Assembly: GCA_015489095.1 (NCBI GenBank)
Contig: WFMN01000172.1
Span: forward strand, 1-8,194
DNA from: Mariprofundaceae bacterium
GTDB taxonomy: Bacteria > Pseudomonadota > Zetaproteobacteria > Mariprofundales > J009
Length of the DNA: 8,194 nt
Direction of reading: 5' to 3'
Made by a program: the position numbers and the translations under genes. The notes under the pieces were generated by a model that worked only from the letters and a program-made list of their open reading frames with translations, was not told the origin of the DNA and did not search any database. Below are positions 1-6,673 of the stretch, one piece after another; position 1 is the first letter of the stretch; each line of letters starts with the position of its first letter.

Positions 1-3000
1 CATACAGATCAGCGCGCCACTCGCGCTTGGAGCGTTGGATGGCCTCCCGCCCGTTGTATTCACCGAGCCACGCCCACAACCGGCGGCAGTGGGCATGCCC
101 CGTGATCGCGTCGGGGAGGCCATCCCAAGCCGCCCGAATCTCCGCGGCGCTGGTACACCCCTCCCCCTCCAACAGGCTGAACATGGCATCCACCTGACGC
201 AACCGGATCCACGGAAGGGCTTGATTTTCCCCGACGATACAGACCGGCACCCCGGCCGAACGCAATCGCCTAGCCAGCGGCAGATAGTCCTTTTTCGTGC
301 GGCACAACACGGCGATACGCGCGGCCTCCACCCCCTCCTTGATCAACGCCTGACAGTGCCGAGTAACCATACTTCGCAACGCCGGCCGCGAGCCGCGCAA
401 CAGCCGAACACTGCCCGCCTCCCGCCGCACGGCGCGGATCGGATGCCCCTGTTTCATGCGTCCCGGATGGCGGGCGATCAGCCGGTTGGAGGCCGCCACG
501 ATCTCCGGACAGGAGCGGTAATTTTCCGTCATATACGCGATGTCGGCCTGGTAATCGTCGCGAAACCGCTGGATAAACCGGTTGGATGAGCCGTTCCACT
601 CGTAGATGTTCTGGTCGTCGTCACCCACGGCGAACATGGTCAACTGCTCCTCTTCGCGCCCTTGCAGGGTGCGCCCGGCCAAGGCGGAAAGCAGCGCGTA
701 TTGGGAGGCATTGATATCCTGATACTCATCAACGAAGATGTAGCGAAACCCAGCCAGCAGCCTGGCGCGCAGGCTCTGCCCATCGCGCTCGCCATCCGCC
801 GCGCCGTCTTGATCCGTCAACATCGCCGTCGCATCGGGAATGATGGACGCCAGCCACTGGTCGCACGCCTCGGCATCCATGGTGTCGGGCGGCATCGTTC
901 CGGTCAGCCGCATGGCGATGCCGTGGTAGGTGTGAATCTCCAGCCGGTAGGCGCGCCTGCCCAACAGCGCCGCGTCCGCCAGCCTCGCCTTGAGTTCAGC
1001 CGCCGTGGCGCGGTTAAACGCCAGCAGCAGAATGCTGGCAACCGGCACCCGCTCTACCGCGACCAACCACGCCACCCGATGGACAATCAACCGCGTTTTC
1101 CCCGATCCGGGGCCGGCCAACACCAGCGTGTTCGTCTCTCCGGCCTGCTCGACAATGCGTTGCTGCATCAGCGACAGCCCGCCCAGAATGGATTGAATGC
1201 GCGCCGGGCTTGCCGGCGTCTCCAGCAGGGTTGTGGATTGCCCCGGCATCTGTTGACGCAGAAACGCCGCTTCCGGCTGTTCGAAATAGCCTTTGAGCAA
1301 CGCCTCCGCTCCGGCCCTCTCCCCTTGCGCCATCCGCACCGCCCACTCCCGCATCAGATGCACCTGCCGTATCTGCGACTTGTAGTGCTCGGCCAGTGGC
1401 GCAAACGCATTGTAGCCCGGTTTGCGCCTGTTTTTGGGAATGTGCAGCGTCATCGCGGCATGAAAGATGGCCGCGCCGCTCTCCAAACCGAGCACATCGC
1501 ACTGCTGCAACGCCAACAACGCCTGATCAGCGGATCTGGCCTGCTCGTCCAGCGCCCCCGTCACCATATCGTGGGACAACGCATCCTCCAGCTCCCCCAG
1601 CTTGAACGGCACGCGCACATTCCCCTTGTCGCCATCGGGGATCTGGGCGTAGAGATGCCCCAAGGCGACGCTGCCCGCCGCCTGGCGTTGCCGGATCAGG
1701 GTTTCGATCGCCGAAAAGTCCTGTTTCCACTCGATCTGCTGTTCATCCCTTCCCATCCTGCGGATGCGGATGGCCTTATCCCGCCGTGCCCAGAGCATCA
1801 GCAGCAGCGAGATGAGCGGCGGCGCCACATCCTCCCGGCCGGTCGCCTCGCGCAGCAGGGTGCAGGCCTGCATGGCATGCAGGCGGAAGGCGGCGTCGCT
1901 ATCCCCATTGGTTTGCTCCCGAATCAGCGCGAACAGCTTGGACTCCAGCGCAACCAGCGCCGCGTAGCGTTTGCGGCTATCGCCGGCGACATGCGCCGTC
2001 AGCCACGCCGCCAGCGACATGTCATGATCCATGATGCCCGCGTGCTGCAACCCCCGGATGGCGCGGAACACCGCCTTCGGCTCCATCCCCGTCTGTTCCG
2101 CCAGAAAATCGGCGTTGATGGATTGATCGGCCTCCGCCTGCATGATGGCATGGGCAACCTTAAGCCAGCGGTCGATATTGGATCGGCTGATCTTTCGCTG
2201 CCGCAGATGTTCACGCATCCGCTTCAGCGTTTGCACCTTGAAACCGCCCTCGATCACCCCCGTGCGGTTCTCCCTGCGCTCGAGCAGTCCGGCCTCTTCC
2301 ATCCAGGCAATCGCGGTGCGCACCTTGGTATCATACTGATAATCATGAAGATCAAACCCCGGATCATCCTCGTCCCCGGTGATCGCCGCACGCAGGATAT
2401 CACCGCTGCTCACCTGCACGATATCCTCGCTGACCCGCCCATCCTTGGATTTTCTCACCCGCTTGCGAATCGCTTCGAACAGGGCGACAAAGTCGCGAAA
2501 TTCAATCTGTTGGCTGCGCCGCATCGCAAACTGCTTATCGGCGTCGGACTCATCGAACAGCAGCACGCAGTCGGCGGGCTGACCATCCCGACCGGCGCGC
2601 CCCGCCTCCTGTAGATAGTTTTCCAGTGAATCGGGCATCTGGGCGTGAATCACCAAGCGCACATCCGCCTTGTCCACCCCCATGCCGAACGCGTTGGTGG
2701 CCGCCATGACCGCGATCTCTCCATCCATGAACGCCTGTTGCACCCGCCGTTTGCTGCGCGGATCACGCCCGGCATGGAAATAGTCGCTTAGCCACCCGTT
2801 GTGTTGCAGAAACTCCGCCACCTCCTCCGTGGTTCGGCGCCGGTTGCAAAAGACGATGGCGGCGCCACTGCCGATCGCCTCCCGATGCTCCTCCAGAAGC
2901 GCCAATATCCGCTCGCGTTTTTCACGCGGCGGGCACGCCTCCACCCGGTAGGTCAGATTGCCGCGCGCATAGCCGCCGGAAATCAGGCGCATCTCCATCT

Positions 3001-4441
3001 GCAATCGTTGGTGAACATGCGTGCGAATCTCGTCGATCACATCCCGGCGCGCCGTGGCGGTGAAGGCGTGCACCGGAGGAATCTCCTGCCCCGTTTGCTC
3101 GGCGAATTGCTTGATAAACCGTGTGATATAGAGGTAGTCCGGCCGAAAATCATGCCCCCATTTGGAGAGGCAGTGCGCCTCGTCGATCACCCACTGGCCG
3201 ATCTCGCGGCTTTTGATCGCCTCGATAAAGGTGCGGTTGCGCAACTGCTCCGGCGCCACATAGAGCAGATGGACATCCCCCATGCGAATATCCTTGACCA
3301 CCTGATGGCGCTCGGGCATGGTCAAGCTGCTGTTCAAGGCGGCGACATGGGGGTAGTGGTAGCGCTCCCGCAACTGCTGCACCTGATCGTTCATCAAGGA
3401 TTGCAGCGGCGAGAGCACCACCGTCAGCAACCCCCGGTTGCGCGCCATCATCATCGCCGGAAGCTGGTAACAGAGGGACTTGCCTCCCCCCGTCGGCAAG
3501 ATCGCCAGGGTTGCGGCGCCCGACAGAACGGAGGCGACAATCCGCCTCTGCAGCGGTTCGGCCCGCGCATCGTCGTGACCGAAATGGCGGAAAGCGTCAT
3601 AACCGAAAAAGGCCTTCAGATTGGCTTCGGGATCGTGGTGGGTTCGGCAGTAGTCGCACTGCGCCTGGCCGCAGGGGTGGTTTCTGAGCCGATTCAGTAT
3701 CTCCGCCAGCCTGGGGTGCTGATAACGCACCCACGCCGGCAACACGGAGTTCGTCCCCGCGATGGAGAGCCATGCCAAGGCGTAGGCAAAGGCGCGTTTT
3801 TCCTTGGCATCCACCCCCTTCATGGCGGGAACCACCCGCCTGAGCGCCCCACGACACAGCCGCCGCCGGTGAAAGCTGTGACTGTTCAGATACTCCTTGA
3901 TCTGGTGGATGGTTGGCAGCCTGCCCAGCAGCAGCTTGAACAACCGCCCGTAAGCCGGGCTGGTCGGATGCAGATAGCGGGCGTAGATCCCGCTGAGCAG
4001 CGGATCCTTGCGCAGCGCGACGCATTGATCGGCGAACAAGGACGCCGCCAGCTTGCTATCTTCCACCGGATCGTTGACCGCTTCCCGTTGCAGCTTGTAC
4101 CCCTTCACCAGATGGTGATAGGGGTTGGCGGGGAAGGCCAACGGGTTCAGGATCAGGGTATCCAGCAGCCGATCGCCCAGATCGGCGAAGGCGGGGTCGG
4201 CCGCCACCAGCCACGGCCAGTCGTGCGCGTGGATGTTGTGCCCGACAATGAAACGCCCCTCGGCAACGAACGCCAGCAACTCCCGCAAGGCGGCAGCGCG
4301 CGAAAAACCGCCCGCCCGGTAGAAAGTCGCCTCATCGGCGGGGCGCCACGCGCCGATTTTCAGCAGGCGGCGCCGTTCGGGATCGATCTCCAGATCCAGA
4401 AAAATGGACTGCCCGAGGATCACTGCACTGTCAGATGGCAT
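1..4441 (-). CDS. Exonuclease-RecQ-UvrD fusion helicase (C-terminus cut by window edge)
   Basis: The minus frame stays open for 1480 codons from ATG at 4441 to the left edge. Residues 1-135 look like a DEDD 3'-5' exonuclease: FLDLEID gives D16/E18, GHNIHAHDWPWL gives D74, and EDSKLAA gives D128. A Cys/His cluster follows (C257, C262, C265, H268/H269). The RecQ-type SF2 helicase starts at FFGYDAF (278-284), with Walker A PTGGGKS (K321), DEAH (420-423) and motif VI QEAGRAGRDG (611-620). A middle region of about 640-1080 has two winged-helix-like stretches near 705-722 and 780-805. A UvrD/Rep SF1 helicase follows, with AGPGSGKT (K1115), VDEYQD (D1238, E1239), GDDDQ (1273-1277) and ENYRS (1306-1310); later motifs are outside the window. 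By family it should unwind and trim DNA in repair or recombination; that role is inferred. GTG at 4456 is an alternative start. No strong ribosome-binding site is visible, and the leader abuts a repeat element. Confidence 0.95.
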   Translation of the reverse strand, partial: MPSDSAVILGQSIFLDLEIDPERRRLLKIGAWRPADEATFYRAGGFSRAAALRELLAFVAEGRFIVGHNIHAHDWPWLVAADPAFADLGDRLLDTLILNPLAFPANPYHHLVKGYKLQREAVNDPVEDSKLAASLFADQCVALRKDPLLSGIYARYLHPTSPAYGRLFKLLLGRLPTIHQIKEYLNSHSFHRRRLCRGALRRVVPAMKGVDAKEKRAFAYALAWLSIAGTNSVLPAWVRYQHPRLAEILNRLRNHPCGQAQCDYCRTHHDPEANLKAFFGYDAFRHFGHDDARAEPLQRRIVASVLSGAATLAILPTGGGKSLCYQLPAMMMARNRGLLTVVLSPLQSLMNDQVQQLRERYHYPHVAALNSSLTMPERHQVVKDIRMGDVHLLYVAPEQLRNRTFIEAIKSREIGQWVIDEAHCLSKWGHDFRPDYLYITRFIKQFAEQTGQEIPPVHAFTATARRDVIDEIRTHVHQRLQMEMRLISGGYARGNLTYRVEACPPREKRERILALLEEHREAIGSGAAIVFCNRRRTTEEVAEFLQHNGWLSDYFHAGRDPRSKRRVQQAFMDGEIAVMAATNAFGMGVDKADVRLVIHAQMPDSLENYLQEAGRAGRDGQPADCVLLFDESDADKQFAMRRSQQIEFRDFVALFEAIRKRVRKSKDGRVSEDIVQVSSGDILRAAITGDEDDPGFDLHDYQYDTKVRTAIAWMEEAGLLERRENRTGVIEGGFKVQTLKRMREHLRQRKISRSNIDRWLKVAHAIMQAEADQSINADFLAEQTGMEPKAVFRAIRGLQHAGIMDHDMSLAAWLTAHVAGDSRKRYAALVALESKLFALIREQTNGDSDAAFRLHAMQACTLLREATGREDVAPPLISLLLMLWARRDKAIRIRRMGRDEQQIEWKQDFSAIETLIRQRQAAGSVALGHLYAQIPDGDKGNVRVPFKLGELEDALSHDMVTGALDEQARSADQALLALQQCDVLGLESGAAIFHAAMTLHIPKNRRKPGYNAFAPLAEHYKSQIRQVHLMREWAVRMAQGERAGAEALLKGYFEQPEAAFLRQQMPGQSTTLLETPASPARIQSILGGLSLMQQRIVEQAGETNTLVLAGPGSGKTRLIVHRVAWLVAVERVPVASILLLAFNRATAAELKARLADAALLGRRAYRLEIHTYHGIAMRLTGTMPPDTMDAEACDQWLASIIPDATAMLTDQDGAADGERDGQSLRARLLAGFRYIFVDEYQDINASQYALLSALAGRTLQGREEEQLTMFAVGDDDQNIYEWNGSSNRFIQRFRDDYQADIAYMTENYRSCPEIVAASNRLIARHPGRMKQGHPIRAVRREAGSVRLLRGSRPALRSMVTRHCQALIKEGVEAARIAVLCRTKKDYLPLARRLRSAGVPVCIVGENQALPWIRLRQVDAMFSLLEGEGCTSAAEIRAAWDGLPDAITGHAHCRRLWAWLGEYNGREAIQRSKREWRADLY

Positions 4442-4444
4442 GGA

Positions 4445-4569
4445 TGACGGCTTCACAAACGGTCATCATCGCGGCCACGCACGGGGTCGGGGAAAGGATT
4501 CCCCTCCTACAGGCTGTAGGAGCGGTTTCCAACCGCGAATTCCACGGACGGAGTTGTTCGATGTGCGCA
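4445..4569 (+). mobile_element. Divergent copy of the REPIN/MITE-like element (copy 1)
   Basis: This stretch aligns along its whole length with the reverse complement of the element at 5449-5575. The central 62 bp are nearly identical. The outer arms have drifted: about 12 of 20 positions match on the left and about 14 of 20 on the right with a gap, so they no longer pair well with each other. The flanking tetranucleotides TGGA (4441-4444) and CGGA (4570-4573) match at three of four bases, which is only a hint of an old target duplication. The element fills most of the rlmH-to-fusion-gene spacer, and its left end lies 3 nt from the ATG of the fusion gene. The ends are set by comparison with copy 2 and are approximate. 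Confidence 0.65.
4487..4548 (+). repeat. REPIN-like core, copy 1
   Basis: Two REP-like units face away from each other around the near-palindrome CTCCTACAGGCTGTAGGAG (4503-4521). One unit reads GTAGGAG followed by a hairpin with stem GCGGTT/AACCGC (4522-4527 with 4531-4536, loop TCC), then GCGA. The mirrored unit has the stem GGGGAA/TTCCCC (4489-4494 with 4499-4504, loop AGGA). Each unit starts with GTAG, the head seen in REP sequences linked to RAYT (TnpA-REP) transposases. The core differs from copy 2 by one inserted or deleted base in 63. Confidence 0.85.
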
Positions 4570-4576
4570 CGGATGA

Positions 4577-4596
4577 TGGCTTCGGCGCCGCAGCCA
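4577..4596 (-). other. Imperfect palindrome downstream of rlmH
   Basis: TGGCT (4577-4581) pairs with AGCCA (4592-4596), and the inner GC-rich bases extend the pairing with one mismatch in ten. It starts 10 nt after the rlmH stop on the transcribed strand, so it could form a hairpin at the 3' end of that message. No U-run follows, so an intrinsic terminator is not supported. Confidence 0.3.
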
Positions 4597-4606
4597 CGGA
4601 TGGCCG

Positions 4607-5059
4607 TTACACCCTGTGGTAGGGGTGACCCGCAACGATGGTGTGCGCCCGGTAGAGCTGTTCGACCGCCATCACCCGAGCCAGATGATGGGGCAGGGTC
4701 AGCGCGGAGAGCCGCCAACAGTGATCCGCCTGTTGCCGCAGGGCGGGTTCCACGCCGCCCGATCCGCCGACGATATAGTCCACCCGCGCGTTGCCGGGCA
4801 GGGTGCGCAGAAAGTCGGCCCACCCCTCGCTGGAGATCACCTTGCCCCGCTCGTCAAACAGCACCAGCCGGTGCCCCGCGCACCGCTTACGGATACGCTG
4901 CGACTCCTGCTGGCAGCGCTGCTCACGCCGCTTCTCCTTGCCGGCGGGGAGCTCCACCACCTCAAACGGCGAAAACTGGCGAATACGCGCCGCGAAACGG
5001 GCTTCATACTCCGCCAACAACGGTTCGCCGCGCCCGACGACAATCAGTCGCTGCTGCAA
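4607..5059 (-). CDS. rlmH: 23S rRNA (pseudouridine1915-N3)-methyltransferase RlmH
   Basis: RlmH is a small SPOUT-class methyltransferase that uses S-adenosylmethionine to methylate pseudouridine 1915 in helix 69 of 23S rRNA, in the cytoplasm on assembled ribosomes. The 150-residue product (family about 155) opens with RLIVVGRGEP. It has the SAM-loop signature YIVGGSGG (95-102), the knot segment LSALTLPHHLARV (117-129) and the family C-terminus LYRA...HPYH. The frame stays open upstream to 5317, but that extension only overlaps rsfS and has no family resemblance. TTG at 5059 puts the first strand at the usual place, 8 nt after the rsfS stop. Its ribosome-binding site is weak, so coupling to rsfS translation is likely. 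Stop is TAA. Confidence 0.93.
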   Translation of the reverse strand: MQQRLIVVGRGEPLLAEYEARFAARIRQFSPFEVVELPAGKEKRREQRCQQESQRIRKRCAGHRLVLFDERGKVISSEGWADFLRTLPGNARVDYIVGGSGGVEPALRQQADHCWRLSALTLPHHLARVMAVEQLYRAHTIVAGHPYHRV

Positions 5060-5067
5060 TCGCGCCG

Positions 5068-5424
5068 CTAGCCTGCCGGCTCCCGCTGCGGGGATTGCCA
5101 CAGCCGATCCAGCTGAAAGTGCTCCCGCACCTCCGGCAGGAAAAGATGCACCACCACATCCTGAAGATCGACCACCAGCCACTCCAGCGCGTCCATCCCC
5201 TCCACCCTGGCGGCGTAGCCGAAGCGGTGCCCCAACTCGGAGACCTCCTCCATCAGCGCCTTCAGGTGCCGGTTGTTGCGGCCGTTGGCGATCACCAGAT
5301 AGTCGGCGAACGGACATCTGCCCTGCACATCCATCACCACAATCTCGGTCGCCTTCTTCTCATCCAGCACCGCGCGCAACCCCTCCACAAACGCCGCCAC
5401 CGGCTGTTGATTCTCTTTACTCAA
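5068..5424 (-). CDS. rsfS: Ribosomal silencing factor RsfS
   Basis: RsfS (YbeB/Iojap family) binds ribosomal protein uL14 on the 50S subunit and blocks joining to 30S, lowering translation in stationary phase or starvation. The 118-residue product shows the family core: DVQGRCPFADYLVIANGRNNRH (about residues 33-54), then WLVVDLQDVVVHLFLPEVREHF (about 82-103) and LDRLW. A Gln takes the place of the usual Gly before DVVVH (LQDVVVH), a small departure. The start is TTG at 5424, backed by a strong AAGGAGA 8 nt upstream. It sits in the usual order nadD-rsfS-rlmH, but an inserted palindromic element separates it from nadD. Confidence 0.95.
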   Translation of the reverse strand: MSKENQQPVAAFVEGLRAVLDEKKATEIVVMDVQGRCPFADYLVIANGRNNRHLKALMEEVSELGHRFGYAARVEGMDALEWLVVDLQDVVVHLFLPEVREHFQLDRLWQSPQREPAG

Positions 5425-5432
5425 TCGATATT

Positions 5433-5439
5433 TCTCCTT
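5433..5439 (-). promoter_or_regulatory. Ribosome-binding site of rsfS
   Basis: On the minus strand this reads AAGGAGA, with 8 nt to the TTG start. It is the strongest Shine-Dalgarno in the cluster and decides the non-ATG start of rsfS. It lies just outside the left end of the inserted element, so the insertion left it intact. Confidence 0.85.
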
Positions 5440-5448
5440 TGAAAGTCA

Positions 5449-5575
5449 TGAGCAGATCGCAAAAAGTCCATCCGTGGCAATTCGCGGTTGGAAACCGCTC
5501 CTACAGCCTGTAGGAGGGGAATCCTTTCCCCGAACTCTTGCGTGGCCGCGATGCCGACTTTTTGCGATCTGCTCA
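5449..5575 (-). mobile_element. MITE-like element with 20-bp terminal inverted repeats and REPIN core (copy 2)
   Basis: The arm TGAGCAGATCGCAAAAAGTC (5449-5468) is the exact reverse complement of 5556-5575. The interior holds the REPIN-like core plus about 22 nt on its right side. The element is flanked by GTCA on both sides (5445-5448 and 5576-5579), which fits a 4-bp target-site duplication; a four-base match arises by chance about once in 256. The right GTCA overlaps the nadD stop codon. The element has no room for a protein, so any movement would need a transposase in trans. A divergent inverted copy lies at 4445-4569. It occupies nearly the whole 152-nt nadD-rsfS spacer and would be transcribed as a long nested hairpin. 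Confidence 0.85.
5471..5533 (-). repeat. REPIN-like core, copy 2
   Basis: These 63 bp are the reverse complement of 4487-4548 with one extra base. They contain the same two mirrored GTAGGAG-headed hairpins around the CCTACAGCCTGTAGG centre. The copies are in opposite orientation. Confidence 0.9.
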
Positions 5576-5576
5576 G

Positions 5577-6203
5577 TCACGCACATCCGCCATAACGGCG
5601 GCACACATCCTGCCGGATCGGCTCGGGAACCAAGCCACGAACATCATCGCCCGCGCGCAGCCGTGCCCGCACCATGGTGGCCGACACATCCGGCAATCGA
5701 CCATCGACCGCCAGCACACATCCGCACCGCCGATTGGGCGCCTCGCTCCACGCCGCCAGCGACAACGGTTGCCAACCATCGGGCAACCCGATCCCGCTGC
5801 CCTGACGGTGGAAAATCGCCAAGTTGCACAGGCGACGATGCTTGGGGTAGCCGATCCATTTGTCGATCCCCGCCGCGGCGTCGCTTCCCAGCAGCAGCAG
5901 GGGAACCACCCTTGGATAACGGGTGGCAAAACGGCGCAGGGTGTCGATCGTCGGCGTGGGGGCATCCGCCTCCCACTCCTTCACCACGACGCGGGGCTCA
6001 TCCGCCCACAGCGCCCGCAACCACGCCGTTTTCGTCGCCCGATCCACACAACCGGAGAGCGCGCGGTGTACCGGCATCAAGGCCGGCACCACCAAGAGTT
6101 GATCCAGTTGAAGCTGTTGCACCGCCAAGCGCGCCAACGACTCATGCCCGACATGGGGCGGATCGAAACTGCCGCCGTAGATGGCAATCCGCCGATCTAC
6201 CAC
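5577..6203 (-). CDS. nadD: Nicotinate-nucleotide adenylyltransferase NadD
   Basis: NadD transfers AMP from ATP to nicotinate mononucleotide, giving deaminated NAD (NaAD), in cytoplasmic NAD biosynthesis. The 208-residue product (E. coli 213) has the nucleotidyltransferase signature GGSFDPPHVGH (10-20, with the HxGH histidines H17 and H20), the LLLGSDAAAGIDKW segment, and SATMVRARL (174-182), matching the C-terminal ATP-binding (S/T)xxxR motif. The start is GTG at 6203; an in-frame TAG lies five codons upstream, so no longer form is possible. No clear ribosome-binding site precedes it. The TGA stop overlaps the GTCA repeat at the end of the inserted element. It is the first gene of the minus-strand cluster and diverges from the plus-strand genes across 85 bp. 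Confidence 0.95.
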   Translation of the reverse strand: MVDRRIAIYGGSFDPPHVGHESLARLAVQQLQLDQLLVVPALMPVHRALSGCVDRATKTAWLRALWADEPRVVVKEWEADAPTPTIDTLRRFATRYPRVVPLLLLGSDAAAGIDKWIGYPKHRRLCNLAIFHRQGSGIGLPDGWQPLSLAAWSEAPNRRCGCVLAVDGRLPDVSATMVRARLRAGDDVRGLVPEPIRQDVCRRYGGCA

Positions 6204-6210
6204 GCGCGGA

Positions 6211-6238
6211 TTGACCTAGCAGCTATCTCCTCCATAGT
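6211..6238 (+). promoter_or_regulatory. Possible sigma70-type promoter for the plus-strand genes
   Basis: TTGACC (6211-6216) and CATAGT (6233-6238) resemble -35 and -10 boxes with 16-bp spacing, inside the 85-bp divergent spacer. The -10 matches the consensus at four of six bases. Prediction by eye only. Confidence 0.35.
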
Positions 6239-6274
6239 TGAGCGGCACGCATCCGTGCGGATCTCATCATGAAA

Positions 6275-6286
6275 GGGAGAGGGAAG
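6275..6286 (+). promoter_or_regulatory. Ribosome-binding site of the TIGR04073-type gene
   Basis: The purine-rich GGGAGAGGGAAG lies just upstream of the ATG at 6289. It favours this start over the ATG-like longer reading from 6238, which would bury the signal peptide 17 residues inside the protein. Confidence 0.7.
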
Positions 6287-6288
6287 CA

Positions 6289-6666
6289 ATGAAAACCTTA
6301 CCATGGATCGCCATGATAGTGGCGGGAATAATGACGATGGCGGCTCCGGCATACGCCCACAATCCTGACCAAACGCAGCAGGAAAGCTACTCCGATGGGG
6401 TGGTGAACAAGTTCAGCCGCGGCTTCGCCAACACGGCGACCGGCTGGCTGGAGCTGCCGAAGTATGTGGTGAACACCAGCAAGGCGAGCAATGTCGCCTA
6501 CGGCATCTCCATCGGCCTGTTGCAGGGGGTCATGCACACCGTCGGCCGCACCCTGACCGGGGTGGTGGAGCTGGGCACCTTCTTCGTGCCCAACCAGCCG
6601 TTCATCCACCCGAAATATGTCTGGTCGCCATTCGATCAGGAAACCACCTACGGCGGCGAGCACTGA
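6289..6666 (+). CDS. Exosortase-system-associated small exported protein, TIGR04073 family
   Basis: The product is 125 residues. It begins with a signal peptide: positive start MK, hydrophobic stretch, likely cut after AYA at residue 23. The mature part carries the pattern known from the TIGR04073 family: KFSRGFANTATGWLELPK, then a glycine-rich hydrophobic stretch YGISIGLLQGVMHTVGRTLTG and VVELGTFFVPNQP. Members are named for occurring in genomes with exosortase/PEP-CTERM systems; their molecular role is unknown to me, so none is assigned. The hydrophobic stretch might associate with a membrane. The gene follows a plausible promoter and stops 7 nt before the epimerase gene, suggesting one transcript. 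Family assignment rests on recalled motif resemblance. Confidence 0.8.
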   Translation: MKTLPWIAMIVAGIMTMAAPAYAHNPDQTQQESYSDGVVNKFSRGFANTATGWLELPKYVVNTSKASNVAYGISIGLLQGVMHTVGRTLTGVVELGTFFVPNQPFIHPKYVWSPFDQETTYGGEH

Positions 6667-6673
6667 ACCACCG

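Noticed and set aside
662..2614. 650-codon open frame on the plus strand
   Set aside because: It is antisense to the RecQ/UvrD part of the fusion gene. Its translation is low-complexity, rich in Arg, Gln, His and Pro with no domain, as expected opposite a GC-rich coding frame.
1..4441. Three separate helicase/nuclease genes or an assembly chimera
   Set aside because: The frame is continuous through all modules with no stop or frame change and with plausible linker sequence, so a single fused gene is the simpler reading.
2801..4447. 548-codon open frame on the plus strand
   Set aside because: It is antisense to the exonuclease and RecQ motifs and shows no recognisable family of its own.
4487..4548. 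CRISPR repeat or intrinsic terminator
   Set aside because: There are only two copies, about 1 kb apart and inverted, so this is not an array. The hairpins lack a following U-run.
5060..5317. N-terminal extension of RlmH
   Set aside because: The open frame continues upstream only as an overlap with rsfS. The extra 86 residues have no family match, and RlmH proteins begin at the strand seen after 5059.
4435..5442. 335-codon open frame on the plus strand across rlmH and rsfS
   Set aside because: It runs through the repeat element and antisense to two well-identified genes, with Pro/Ala/Arg-rich composition and no domain.
5538..6272. 244-codon open frame on the plus strand across nadD
   Set aside because: It is antisense to a clear NadD with all family motifs; the translation looks like a shadow.
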